Source: CAZOHN01 sp964579325 (GTDB lineage Bacteria; Pseudomonadota; Alphaproteobacteria; Rhodobacterales; Rhodobacteraceae). Taken from it: a stretch of DNA of 18,021 bases. Every line of letters starts with the position of its first letter. Positions within the stretch are counted from its first letter, which is position 1. The notes under the pieces were generated by a model that did not search any database, was not told the DNA's origin, and saw nothing but the letters and a program-made list of their open reading frames with translations. The stretch covers positions 1 to 18,021 of the forward strand of contig CAZOHN010000052.1 in the NCBI GenBank assembly GCA_964579325.1, written 5' to 3'. Of the stretch, positions 1 through 6,640 are shown piece by piece. Position numbers and translations under genes: made by a program.

Positions 1-754
1 TGGTGTCCTGATACTCGTCCACGAGGATGTACCGGAACCAGCGGCGGTACTGCTCCAGAATGTCGGCATGGGTACGGAAGATCGTCACGCAGTGCAGCAG
101 CAGGTCGCCGAAATCGACCGCGTTCAGGGTGCGCAGCCGCTCCTGATAGGCGGCGTAAAGCTCCGCCCCCGCCCCGTTGAAGCCCGAAGCTTCCGCAGCC
201 GGCAGGTCGGCCGGCGTCCAGGCGCGGTTCTTCCAGTTGTCGATCAGCCCCGCCAGCGCTCGCGCCGGCCAGCGTTTCTCGTCGATGTTGGCGGCGACGA
301 TGAGCTGCTTGAGAAGCCGCACCTGGTCGTCGGTGTCGAGGATGGTGAAGTTCGGCTTCAGCCCGACAAGCTCGGCATGGCGGCGCAGCAACTTGACGCC
401 GATGGCATGGAAGGTGCCGAGCCAGGGCATCCCCTCCACCGCTTCGCCCAGAAGGCGCCCGACCCGCTCCTTCATCTCGCGGGCGGCCTTGTTGGTGAAG
501 GTGACCGACAGGATCTCGTTGGGCCGCGCCGTCCCGGTGGTGAGCAGATGCGCGATCCGCGCGGTCAGCGCCTTGGTCTTGCCGGTTCCCGCGCCCGCAA
601 GCATCAGGACCGGTCCGTCCAGCGCCTCGACCGCCTCGCGCTGCGCGGGGTTAAGCCCATCGAGGTAGGGCGCCGGCCGCGCGGCCACGGCGCGCGCCGA
701 CAGGGGCACGCGCGCGGCGGCCTCGAAGGCATCGTCCTCGGCGAAACTGCTCAT
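1..754 (-). CDS. uvrD: UvrD/PcrA-type ATP-dependent DNA helicase (N-terminal part, cut by window edge)
   Basis: Superfamily 1 DNA helicase that unwinds DNA in nucleotide excision repair, mismatch repair and replication restart. Translating the minus strand from the ATG at 754 gives about 251 residues: a short leader, the Q-motif region (LNPAQREAV), Walker A GAGTGKT near residue 55, motif Ia (SVTFTNKAAREMKERV), then the 1B region, ending in FRYILVDEYQDT, which is Walker B/motif II. The order is that of UvrD/PcrA. The C-terminal two thirds (motifs III-VI) lie left of the window, so UvrD, PcrA and Rep cannot be separated rigorously; the length before Walker A and GTFHAIG favour UvrD/PcrA. The seven bases before the ATG hold no Shine-Dalgarno, consistent with the leaderless promoter proposed at 762-790. 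A LexA-type box lies just upstream. Confidence 0.93.
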   Translation of the reverse strand, partial: MSSFAEDDAFEAAARVPLSARAVAARPAPYLDGLNPAQREAVEALDGPVLMLAGAGTGKTKALTARIAHLLTTGTARPNEILSVTFTNKAAREMKERVGRLLGEAVEGMPWLGTFHAIGVKLLRRHAELVGLKPNFTILDTDDQVRLLKQLIVAANIDEKRWPARALAGLIDNWKNRAWTPADLPAAEASGFNGAGAELYAAYQERLRTLNAVDFGDLLLHCVTIFRTHADILEQYRRWFRYILVDEYQDT

Positions 755-761
755 GCGGAGC

Positions 762-790
762 AGTGTAGCGCGACTGCACGTCGGGTTAAA
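762..790 (-). promoter_or_regulatory. Putative sigma-70-type promoter of uvrD (leaderless)
   Basis: On the minus strand, TTTAAC (790-785) is followed after 17 bp by TACACT (767-762). Only seven bases separate the -10 element from the ATG at 754, so transcription would begin at or next to the start codon. There is no ribosome binding site in that gap, which fits a leaderless mRNA. Both hexamers are imperfect matches to TTGACA/TATAAT, so this is an inference from spacing and context. Confidence 0.45.
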
Positions 791-795
791 GAACT

Positions 796-810
796 GTTCT
801 CATTTCGTTC
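796..810. promoter_or_regulatory. LexA (SOS) box, alphaproteobacterial type GTTC-N7-GTTC
   Basis: GTTC at 796-799 and GTTC at 807-810 are separated by exactly seven bases, the direct-repeat operator described for LexA in alphaproteobacteria. It lies 6 bp upstream of the proposed -35 element of uvrD and 79 bp before the divergent gene at 889. The left GTTC is also half of an 11-bp palindrome (AGAAC-T-GTTCT, 789-799). The match is exact but the motif is short; its position next to a repair helicase is what raises confidence. Confidence 0.55.
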
Positions 811-888
811 GCACCAATTTCCTCAAGGCTGCCGCAATCGTCCCCCAGCGTCGCAGACCATGCAGGCGGGGCCGTGCGGGAGGCCGAA

Positions 889-1428
889 ATGAAGGACCTT
901 GTGCAGGCGGGCCTGACCGGGGCGGCGGTGGCGGGCACACTCGCGGCGCTCGGCTGGCTGGCGTCGCGGGCGCGCCCGAAGGCACAGGGCGCGGGAACCG
1001 GCCGGGTGCGTCCGGGCATGCCGACGATCCTGCTCGTCGTCGTGCTCGGCACGGGCATCTGCGGGCTGGCGTCCTATGGCTGGGCCTTCGCCGACGGCGG
1101 CGGCGCGGCGCTGGCCGTCGCCATCGGCGCGGGGCTGGGGGCCGCCTGCATCGCGACCTTCCTTCTTCCCGTCCACGACGTGGTCTGGGATCGCGGCAGT
1201 GTCGAGGGGCCGGCGTCCTACGGCATCTGGCCGTTCGGCCCCCGCCGGGCGCGCATCGGCTGGCCCGACATCGCGGGGTTCGGACAGGACCTCTGGGGCT
1301 CGTGGTTCGTGGAGGACGCCGGCGGCAACCGCATCCGCTGGAGCCCGGTCCATTCCGGTTATCCCGCGCTGATGCGCGCCATCGAAGAGGCCTGCCCGCA
1401 TCTTTTTCCGCCCAGGCCCGCCCCCTGA
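889..1428 (+). CDS. Small membrane protein of unknown function
   Basis: A 179-residue protein that I do not assign to a named family. The N-terminal half is hydrophobic, with probable membrane helices near residues 5-22, 43-63 and 69-90. The C-terminal half is soluble and rich in Trp, Gly and Arg (WPFGPRRARIGWPDI, then SWFVEDAGGNRIRWSP), resembling a small beta-rich, PH-like domain on the cytoplasmic face of a membrane anchor. I chose ATG 889 over an in-frame GTG at 874 because GGGAGG (878-883) sits five bases before the ATG. It is divergent from uvrD across 134 bp holding the LexA-type box, so co-regulation is possible but not shown. It ends 276 bp before the next gene, with a conserved repeat element and an EcfG promoter between. 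Confidence 0.75.
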   Translation: MKDLVQAGLTGAAVAGTLAALGWLASRARPKAQGAGTGRVRPGMPTILLVVVLGTGICGLASYGWAFADGGGAALAVAIGAGLGAACIATFLLPVHDVVWDRGSVEGPASYGIWPFGPRRARIGWPDIAGFGQDLWGSWFVEDAGGNRIRWSPVHSGYPALMRAIEEACPHLFPPRPAP

Positions 1429-1456
1429 CGCGAAGGTATCCGGGCGCATCGAGAGG

Positions 1457-1530
1457 TTGAAATCCGGTTAATGCTCAAGTCAAAACCTTTCTGAATCAAC
1501 GCGTTGACCGATTTGCTCAATTTGAGCAGC
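1457..1530 (+). repeat. 74-bp dispersed intergenic element, copy A
   Basis: This stretch aligns without gaps to 10707-10780, with 58 of 74 positions identical by hand count. Blocks kept in both copies are TTGA-N7-TTAA (1457-1471, all 15 bases identical), GCTCAAG, GAATCAA with a GANTC site (1493-1497), GTTGACC, and a closing inverted repeat, here TGCTCAA-T-TTGAGCA. Copy A also has a 12-bp palindrome TCAACGCGTTGA (1496-1507). It lies 28 bp after the membrane-protein gene and 44 bp before an EcfG promoter. No coding frame is preserved, so a regulatory or structural DNA role is likelier than a peptide. Confidence 0.7.
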
Positions 1531-1574
1531 CCCGCTGCGCGCGGCCGGGCCGCCCTACCTCCGCCAGGGGGCAT

Positions 1575-1599
1575 GGAACCGATCCGGCCGGGAGGCGTT
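1575..1599 (+). promoter_or_regulatory. EcfG-dependent promoter of the DUF883/holin-family pair
   Basis: GGAAC (1575-1579), 16 bases, CGTT (1596-1599): an exact match to the alphaproteobacterial GSR promoter GGAAC-N16-CGTT. Transcription would start near 1606, leaving a leader of about 100 bases before ATG 1705. The same pattern occurs at 7629 and 8931, and an EcfG gene is 4 kb away. Confidence 0.85.
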
Positions 1600-1632
1600 T
1601 CCTTTCCGAAGACCGCGCACGGGACGTGGTCC

Positions 1633-1677
1633 GGTCCGCGCCCTCGCGGCGCCGGACCCCCCGCAAGGGCGCGGGGG
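1633..1677 (+). other. Two consecutive hairpins in the 5' leader of the DUF883 gene
   Basis: GGTCCGCGCC (1633-1642) pairs with GGCGCCGGACC (1648-1658) with one bulged base. CCCCCGC (1658-1664) pairs perfectly with GCGGGGG (1671-1677). They fall between the EcfG promoter and the ribosome binding site (AAGGAA, 1693-1698). They could stabilise the leader, act as a partial transcription block, or simply reflect the GC content. No U-run follows. Confidence 0.4.
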
Positions 1678-1704
1678 CCGCAACCCGGACGAAAGGAAAG
1701 CATC

Positions 1705-2067
1705 ATGGCTTCATCTGCAAAGACCTCTAATGGAGGCGCAACCGCCGCCGCCAAGGCCGCAACCGGGGCCGAGCCGTCGTTCGACGACGTGACCGACCAG
1801 CTCGCCACGCTGCGCGGCGACATGGCCCGGCTCGTCGAGACCGTGGCAGCGCTCGGCCGGGCGACGTCCGACGACGCCGCAGGTACGGTCGCGTCCACCG
1901 CGCAGGACCTTCGCGAGAAGGGCCGCGAGAGCCTCGCCGCCGTGCGCGAGCGGGGCGAGACCGTCGTGGGGGACATCGCCGGCTTCCTCCACCGCCGGCC
2001 GACCGAAGCGATGGCCGTGGCGGCCGGGCTCGGCTTCATCGTCGGGTTGCTCGCCCGGCGGCGCTGA
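1705..2067 (+). CDS. YqjD/ElaB-like DUF883 membrane-anchored protein
   Basis: A 120-residue protein of the DUF883 (ElaB/YqjD) type: a flexible Ala/Thr-rich N-terminus, an amphipathic helix region (about residues 28-95, e.g. VTDQLATLRGDMARLVETVAALG and LREKGRESLAAVRERGETVVG), and a C-terminal anchor RRPTEAMAVAAGLGFIVGLLARRR. The RRP-(x)n-G-(x)n-RRR tail is the family hallmark. The E. coli homologues are stationary-phase, inner-membrane, ribosome-associated proteins. The start is ATG 1705, with AAGGAA six bases upstream; an in-frame TTG/ATG-like extension to 1504 would run through the EcfG promoter and is rejected. It forms an operon with the holin-family gene 10 bp downstream, matching the E. 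coli yqjD-yqjE arrangement. The upstream promoter makes it a likely stress-regulon member. Confidence 0.88.
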   Translation: MASSAKTSNGGATAAAKAATGAEPSFDDVTDQLATLRGDMARLVETVAALGRATSDDAAGTVASTAQDLREKGRESLAAVRERGETVVGDIAGFLHRRPTEAMAVAAGLGFIVGLLARRR

Positions 2068-2077
2068 GGCGCGGGCC

Positions 2078-2410
2078 GTGGCCGTTCCCTCCCCCGACAA
2101 CACGCTGCGCCGCCTGGCGCGGTCGGCGGTGTTCTTCGCCCTGGCAGGGCTCGCGTTCCTGCCGGGGCTTGCGCTCCTCAGCCACGCCGCCTGGGTCGCG
2201 CTCTCCGCGGCACAGGGGCCAGCGGTCGCGTCGCTGGCGATCGGGATCGCCTGGTGCGGCCTGGGCGGCGCGTTCGCCCTGATCGCCCGGAGGCCGCCGC
2301 GTCCAGGACAGGACGCGGGACGGCTCCCCGCCTCCGCCTTCGCCGAAGCATTCCTGACCGGTCTTGACCTCGGCCGCGCGGCGGCCGGCGGGCCGCGCCG
2401 GGCGCGCTGA
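2078..2410 (+). CDS. YqjE-like phage-holin-family (DUF1469-type) membrane protein
   Basis: A 110-residue protein starting at GTG 2078, ten bases after the DUF883 stop, with GAGG overlapping that stop codon as a plausible ribosome binding site. It has an N-terminal amphipathic stretch and two membrane helices (about residues 16-42 and 47-69), followed by a basic, Pro/Arg-rich cytoplasmic tail. Size, topology and position after a DUF883 gene match the YqjE/DUF1469 'phage holin family' proteins. Despite the name these are chromosomal envelope proteins, and nothing here suggests a prophage. The family call rests mainly on context and topology, because the sequence is short and of low complexity. 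Confidence 0.65.
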   Translation: MAVPSPDNTLRRLARSAVFFALAGLAFLPGLALLSHAAWVALSAAQGPAVASLAIGIAWCGLGGAFALIARRPPRPGQDAGRLPASAFAEAFLTGLDLGRAAAGGPRRAR

Positions 2411-2540
2411 GCGGAATTTCGATCCGCGCTCCAGGCCCGCATCTTTCAGACGAGGTTCCTCAAGCCCTGCCCGACACCGCGGCCCAGGCAGCGGCCCTCC
2501 GCGCGTTGCCCCTTCAATTCCCCCCAAGCACGGTGTCCCC

Positions 2541-3644
2541 ATGGCCGAACTCCATCGCCTGTCCAGCCTCGCCCTCCTGCCGGTCGGGATCGTCGCGCTG
2601 ACCGGCGGCCTGTGGTTCGCCGCCTCGATCCTCGCCCCGACGGCCCTGGGGCTGATGATCGGCATCGTCGCGGCGCCATTCGCCGTCGCGCTCGCCGAAC
2701 GCGGTGTGCCGCCCCGCGCCGCCGCCGTGGCCACCTTCGCGGCCAGCCTGACCTCGGTCGCGCTGCTGGCACTCTTCTTCCAGCCGACCGTTGCGCACCT
2801 TGTGGAGCGCGCGCCCGAGATCCTGGCCGACCTGCGGGAACTGGCGTGGATGGTCCGCGGGTTCTTCCGGGGCGTGTCGGATGTAACCTCCGCGGTCAGC
2901 GATGCCCTCGTGCCCGAGGCGCGGGCGGATGGCGGGAGCGATGCGGCGGCAAGGATCCCGAGCGTCACCGACGCCCTCCTGATGGCGCCGGGATTGCTGT
3001 CGCAGCTGCTGATCTTCGTGGGGGTGCTGTTCTTCTACCTGCTGTCGCGCGACGAGATCCTCGACTGGATAGCCCGCGTCTGCGAAGCGGCGGCGACGTC
3101 CGGTCAGGACACGGCCACGGCGGTCCGGGCCCGCCTCGAGACCGCCGAGCGCGACGTCTCGCGATACTTCGTGACGGTCACGCTCATCAATGCCACGCTC
3201 GGGGCGGCGACCGCGCTGGTCCTCCATTTCATCGGCCTGCCTGGTGCGATCACCTGGGGCCTCGTGGCGTGCCTGCTGAATTTCCTGCCCTACCTCGGGC
3301 CCTCCCTGTTCATGGGTGGCCTGCTTCTCGCCGGGATCGTCAGCTTCGAGGGCGGGATGAGCCTTGTCCCGGCGGCGGCCTTCCTCGTCCTGAACGTGAT
3401 CGAGGGGCAGTTCGCGACGCCGACGCTCGTGGCCCGGCAGCTGTCGCTGAACCCGCTGGCGGTCTTCCTCGCGCTGGTATTCGGCATCTGGCTCTGGGGG
3501 CCGATCGGTGGCGTGGTCGCGATTCCCGCGCTGGTCTGGCTGCGGTCGGTGGCGGTGCCGGCCAGGGCCGAGGCACCGGACTCCGGGCACGCGGACTCCG
3601 GCAAGCTCTGCGCGGAGCCGCGCCGCGAGGGCGGCCATGCTTGA
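2541..3644 (+). CDS. AI-2E family transporter (PF01594-type membrane permease)
   Basis: A 367-residue multi-spanning protein of the AI-2E/PerM (YdiK, TqsA) family. Two N-terminal helix pairs (about residues 8-55 and 65-90) are followed by a soluble loop, rich in acidic and Ala residues, around 95-155. The C-terminal half is the conserved part: a helix FVGVLFFYLLSRDEI, the signature region RDVSRYFVTVTLINATLGAATALVLHFIGLPGA, and NFLPYLGPSLFMGG, ending LVFGIWLWGPIGGVVAIPALVW. Members export diverse small molecules or ions; quorum-signal export is shown only for a few, so no AI-2 role is claimed. ATG 2541 begins the conserved region; upstream in-frame sequence (to 2364) overlaps the previous gene and looks non-coding. 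The ribosome binding site is weak. The stop lies in the 55-bp sequence next to the first gap. Confidence 0.9.
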   Translation: MAELHRLSSLALLPVGIVALTGGLWFAASILAPTALGLMIGIVAAPFAVALAERGVPPRAAAVATFAASLTSVALLALFFQPTVAHLVERAPEILADLRELAWMVRGFFRGVSDVTSAVSDALVPEARADGGSDAAARIPSVTDALLMAPGLLSQLLIFVGVLFFYLLSRDEILDWIARVCEAAATSGQDTATAVRARLETAERDVSRYFVTVTLINATLGAATALVLHFIGLPGAITWGLVACLLNFLPYLGPSLFMGGLLLAGIVSFEGGMSLVPAAAFLVLNVIEGQFATPTLVARQLSLNPLAVFLALVFGIWLWGPIGGVVAIPALVWLRSVAVPARAEAPDSGHADSGKLCAEPRREGGHA

Positions 3645-3695
3645 TGGGCCGGGGCACGGGTCCGGCCAATGGGCCAGGGGGCGGTCAGGGGGCGG
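3641..3695 (+). repeat. 55-bp sequence, left copy flanking the first gap
   Basis: The 55 bases that end exactly at the gap are identical to the 55 bases that begin exactly after it (3796-3850). The unit contains the stop of the AI-2E gene, an inverted repeat GGCCGG/CCGGCC, and an internal 11-bp direct repeat (CAGGGGGCGGT then CAGGGGGCGGC). Because both copies abut the gap in phase, an unmerged contig overlap is more likely than a true tandem duplication. Confidence 0.8.
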
Positions 3696-3795
3696 NNNNN
3701 NNNNNNNNNNNNNNNNNNNNNNNNNNNNNNNNNNNNNNNNNNNNNNNNNNNNNNNNNNNNNNNNNNNNNNNNNNNNNNNNNNNNNNNNNNNNNNN
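3696..3795. other. Assembly gap (100 N)
   Basis: Exactly 100 undetermined bases, the conventional placeholder for a gap of unknown size. The identical 55-bp flanks suggest the true gap may be zero or negative. In that case the AI-2E gene and the kinase gene are convergent, with stop codons about 40 bp apart. Confidence 0.95.
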
Positions 3796-3850
3796 TTGAT
3801 GGGCCGGGGCACGGGTCCGGCCAATGGGCCAGGGGGCGGTCAGGGGGCGG
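3796..3850 (+). repeat. 55-bp sequence, right copy flanking the first gap
   Basis: Identical, base for base, to 3641-3695. The stop codon of the kinase gene (minus strand, 3840-3842) lies in this copy, and a pseudo-stop in the same relative position exists in the left copy. Confidence 0.8.
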
Positions 3851-5714
3851 CGGCGGGACCGGGGGTATCGCCCAGCACGGTACCTTCCCGTACTGCCTCA
3901 CCCTCCGCCAGTTCCTCGTCCACGCCCACTTCCTCGTCCTCGTTCACTTCCTCGTCCTGCGCTGCGGCGTCAGCGGACTGCACCGGAAAGGCCAGCGCCA
4001 ACACATAGGCGCCGTCACCCTCCTGAACCTCGATCGCCCCACCCACCTGCTGGGCGAAGGCCGCGATCAGCTGCGAGCCGAGACCGGTGCTGTCGGCGAT
4101 CGCGTCGTCGTCCGCGCCAGCTCGGTCGTCCGCGCGGGATCCTTCGCCGGCGGGCACCGAGTTCGCCACTTCGAGCAACGCGCGTCCCTCACCGATGTCG
4201 CGCAGGGTGACGGACAACGACGACGGCCGGTCCTCGACCGCGCCCGCGTGCTTGATCGCATTGGTCAGCGCCTCGGTCACAAGGAGCGCCAGCGGCACGG
4301 CCTGGTCGGGAACAAGCACCAGCGGATCGAACCCGGTCCTGACCTCGAACCGGCGGTTCGCACCGGTTGCGAGCTTGAGAACCTGCCGCGTGATGTCCGC
4401 CAGAAGCTCGTCGGCGCGGACCTCCGCCTCGCCCGAGGTCTGGTAGAGCTCGCGGTGGACGGTGGCGAGGCTCATTACCCGGTCCTGAAGACCGCGCAGG
4501 AGGTTCTTCGCTTCGGGCGAGCGCGCCTTGCGCATCTGGAGGTTCATGATCGAGGCGATGAGCTGGAGGTTGTTCTTCACCCGGTGGTGGACCTCGCGCA
4601 GGAGCAGGTCCTTGTGGTGCAGCGCGTTCTCGAGATCGGCCTCGTCGCGGACGATGGCTTCGGTCAGGCGGGCGTAGGCCGCCCCGACGGCACCGATCTC
4701 GACCGGAGCAGACCGCAGGTCTGGCGCCGCGACCCGACGGTCGCCGGCGGCGAAGGCCGTCATCGACTTGCCCAGGGCCCGGATATGGCGCGACACCAGC
4801 TTCTCGGCCCCGAGAAGCGCCGTCGCGAGGCTGGCGATCCACATCAGCGATGCGAAGACCACAGGCGGCAGGCCGCCAAGCGCGGCGGCCTGCCCGGCGT
4901 CCTCGACACGCCAGCTTCCCATCATGAACATCTTGCCATCGACGATCGGCACCACGGAATAGACCCGTCTGTTGCCGTTGCGCGAAACGGCATCGAAGGC
5001 GACGGGATGGTCGGAGGCAAGCGCCTTGAGCGCCCGATCGGCCGGCACCCGTCCTTCGGCGTCCGCCAGTCCCCCCGACCCGGTGACGATCTGTCCCTCG
5101 GCATCGAAGGTCAGCAAGGCAATCGGCTTGGCCTCGCCGTTCGCGCCGTCGATGCCGAGGAAATCGCCGTGCGGGATGACGAGGGTGAGGTAGCCGCGGA
5201 ACTCGCCGGCGCGGTCCCGAACGGGATGCGAAACCGTGACCATGGCTGCCAGCGCGTGGCTGCCGATCCGCTCGACCGCCAGCAGGGGTTCGGGGGTCTG
5301 AAGCGCGGCGGCGGCGGCCGGAACAGGGATCGGCCGATCCCCGGCGGCGCAGAGCGTGGCGCCGTTCGCCGAGACCAGGCCGGCAAGGTCGACCTGTCCG
5401 CCCATCTCGGCGACATAGGCGCGCAGCAGGCGGTCGCAGGCGGCGCGGTCATCCACCACGTCCGAGACGACGGCGGCGAGGGCCCGCACCGCACCGCGCG
5501 ACTCCTCGATGCGGCGCTTGGCATGGGCGCCCGCCGAAAGCGTGGCGCCTGTGAGGGCCGACTGGGTCCGGGCATGGACTTCGCGTTCAACGGCGGAAAG
5601 CTGGATCAGCAGGATCACCCCCAAAGGCAGAAGGGTTACCGACAACAGCAGCGCCTGCCTCACGCCGAGACGGCGAAGGAACCGCCGCGCCGGACCACCG
5701 GAACGGCCTGGCAT
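3840..5714 (-). CDS. Membrane sensor histidine kinase of the general stress response (HisKA_2 type, PhyK-like)
   Basis: A 624-residue kinase likely to control phosphorylation of PhyR. Membrane helix 1 is at about 21-39, a periplasmic sensor region at 40-283 (dCache-like in length), and helix 2 at 284-302. A HAMP-like linker follows to about 355, then the HisKA_2 dimerisation box LLREVHHRVKNNLQL with the phospho-accepting His at 376/377. The ATPase domain has its N-box at EALTNAIKHA (481-490) and G-box at GLGSQL (544-549). HisKA_2/HWE kinases are the usual GSR input. It starts one base after the ecfG stop, so it is the third gene of the nepR-ecfG operon. After the ATPase domain (about 578) there is an acidic tail (DEEVNEDEEVGVDEELAEGEAV) not needed for catalysis. 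The sensed signal cannot be read from sequence. Confidence 0.92.
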   Translation of the reverse strand: MPGRSGGPARRFLRRLGVRQALLLSVTLLPLGVILLIQLSAVEREVHARTQSALTGATLSAGAHAKRRIEESRGAVRALAAVVSDVVDDRAACDRLLRAYVAEMGGQVDLAGLVSANGATLCAAGDRPIPVPAAAAALQTPEPLLAVERIGSHALAAMVTVSHPVRDRAGEFRGYLTLVIPHGDFLGIDGANGEAKPIALLTFDAEGQIVTGSGGLADAEGRVPADRALKALASDHPVAFDAVSRNGNRRVYSVVPIVDGKMFMMGSWRVEDAGQAAALGGLPPVVFASLMWIASLATALLGAEKLVSRHIRALGKSMTAFAAGDRRVAAPDLRSAPVEIGAVGAAYARLTEAIVRDEADLENALHHKDLLLREVHHRVKNNLQLIASIMNLQMRKARSPEAKNLLRGLQDRVMSLATVHRELYQTSGEAEVRADELLADITRQVLKLATGANRRFEVRTGFDPLVLVPDQAVPLALLVTEALTNAIKHAGAVEDRPSSLSVTLRDIGEGRALLEVANSVPAGEGSRADDRAGADDDAIADSTGLGSQLIAAFAQQVGGAIEVQEGDGAYVLALAFPVQSADAAAQDEEVNEDEEVGVDEELAEGEAVREGTVLGDTPGPAAAP

Positions 5715-5715
5715 C

Positions 5716-6417
5716 TCAGCCTGCGGTCAGGTCGCTGCGGCTGATGACAGCCTGCGTCGCGCCATCCACGCCCGAGAACATGTCCTCGCCGTCCGCCAGT
5801 TCGAGCAGGGAGGCGAGACGGGCACGGGCGCGGCTTGCCCGGCTCTTCACGGTGCCGACGGCCACGCCCATCATCCCGGCCGCGTCCTCGCAGGAGAAGC
5901 CGGAGGCGCCGACGAGGATCAGGACCTCGCGGTGCTCGGGGCTGAGCTGGTCGAAGGCGACACTGAATTCGGTGAAGGCGAGGCGTCCATCGTGTGCGGG
6001 TTTCGTCACCAGCGTCGCGGCGTGATGGCCCTCGCCGTCCGACACCTCACGGCGGCTCTTGCGGCGGTCGGAGTAGAAGGTGTTGCGCAGGATCGTGAAG
6101 AGCCAGGCACGCAGGTTCGAGCCGGGGGTGAACTTGTCGATGTTGGTCCAGGCCTTGACGATGGTGTCCTGCACGAGGTCGTCGGCCGCGGACCCGTTTC
6201 GCGTGAGCGAGAGCGCGAAGGCCCGAAGTGCGGCCAGGTGATCGGGAAGTTCGTCGCGCGGATCGACCGGGTTCGCGGTCGCGCCGTCCGCCGGGGCCAC
6301 GCCAGGAGATGCAGCCAGGCCCGCAGTCGGGTCCGCAGTCGGGGTAGCAGCCTGGGTCGCCGCCGGGACTGAAGTCGCAGCCGCCGCGGCCTTCGCCACA
6401 TCCTCCGCCACGCTCAT
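5716..6417 (-). CDS. ecfG: General stress response ECF sigma factor EcfG
   Basis: A 233-residue ECF sigma factor (ECF15 type). Region 2 spans about 57-120 (HLAALRAFALSLTRNGSAADDLVQDTIVKAWTNIDKF, then NLRAWLFTILRNTFYSDRRK). Region 4 spans about 153-205, with the helix-turn-helix SCEDAAGMMGVAVGTVKSRASRARARL. It directs RNA polymerase to GGAAC-N16-CGTT promoters and is held by the anti-sigma factor NepR. The first 50 residues are an Ala/Thr/Pro-rich extension (SVPAATQAATPTADP...), absent from typical EcfG proteins of about 180 residues. A shorter start is possible, but ATG 6417 overlaps the nepR stop (ATGA), the usual coupling, and the frame stays open throughout. Its own promoter is the shared divergent site at 6622-6646, giving positive autoregulation. 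Confidence 0.95.
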   Translation of the reverse strand: MSVAEDVAKAAAAATSVPAATQAATPTADPTAGLAASPGVAPADGATANPVDPRDELPDHLAALRAFALSLTRNGSAADDLVQDTIVKAWTNIDKFTPGSNLRAWLFTILRNTFYSDRRKSRREVSDGEGHHAATLVTKPAHDGRLAFTEFSVAFDQLSPEHREVLILVGASGFSCEDAAGMMGVAVGTVKSRASRARARLASLLELADGEDMFSGVDGATQAVISRSDLTAG

Positions 6418-6572
6418 TTCCCGGCCTCCTTGCGTCGGAGTGCCTCGAGAAGCTCGGCAAAGCGATCGGGCACCTTCTCCTCCAGGGTCTGCTGGTAGAC
6501 CCGCCGCAGGTTCTCGTCGATCTGCTCGTTCAGGCGGTCTTTCGCAACCGCGTCTCGGTTCTTGTCGTGCAT
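6414..6572 (-). CDS. nepR: Anti-sigma factor NepR
   Basis: A 52-residue protein below usual ORF cut-offs. It starts at ATG 6572 and ends in a TGA that overlaps the ecfG ATG. Sequence features are KDRLNEQIDENLRRVYQQTLEEKVPDRFAELLEALRRK. The block I-(x)n-NLRRVYQ...VPDRF-(x)2-LL matches the two helices of NepR proteins that clamp EcfG regions 2 and 4, and that alternatively bind the sigma-like domain of phosphorylated PhyR. It is at the short end for the family, with a minimal N-terminal tail. Translational coupling with ecfG would keep sigma and anti-sigma near equal amounts. An in-frame TGA seven codons upstream rules out a longer version. Confidence 0.93.
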   Translation of the reverse strand: MHDKNRDAVAKDRLNEQIDENLRRVYQQTLEEKVPDRFAELLEALRRKEAGK

Positions 6573-6615
6573 CGTTCCGTCCGGTTCACTTCATGGCTTT
6601 TTTTCATGGCGCGCG

Positions 6616-6640
6616 GGAACCAACACCCAACTTCCGAGTT
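6616..6640 (+). promoter_or_regulatory. EcfG-dependent promoter of phyR
   Basis: GGAAC (6616-6620), 17 bases, GTT (6638-6640), that is GGAAC-N16-aGTT with A instead of the usual C before GTT. It reads toward phyR (ATG 6673), leaving a leader of about 25 bases. It occupies almost the same DNA as the opposing promoter at 6622-6646. Confidence 0.8.

Noticed and set aside
2078..2410. Prophage remnant because of the 'holin family' membrane protein
   Set aside because: No other phage gene is present, and the DUF883 plus YqjE-like pairing is a normal chromosomal arrangement.
2541..3644. Quorum-signal (AI-2) export role for the AI-2E family protein
   Set aside because: The family name comes from one member. 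Others move unrelated substrates and nothing here indicates AI-2.
3651..3695. G-quadruplex or intrinsic terminator in the 55-bp sequence
   Set aside because: G-runs and a GGCCGG/CCGGCC stem exist, but there is no U-run and the GC content makes such runs common. Not strong enough to list as a feature.
3669..5744. A 691-residue plus-strand frame running through the gap and across the kinase
   Set aside because: It includes the N run, is antisense to the HisKA_2 kinase, and shows only Arg/Gly-rich shadow composition.
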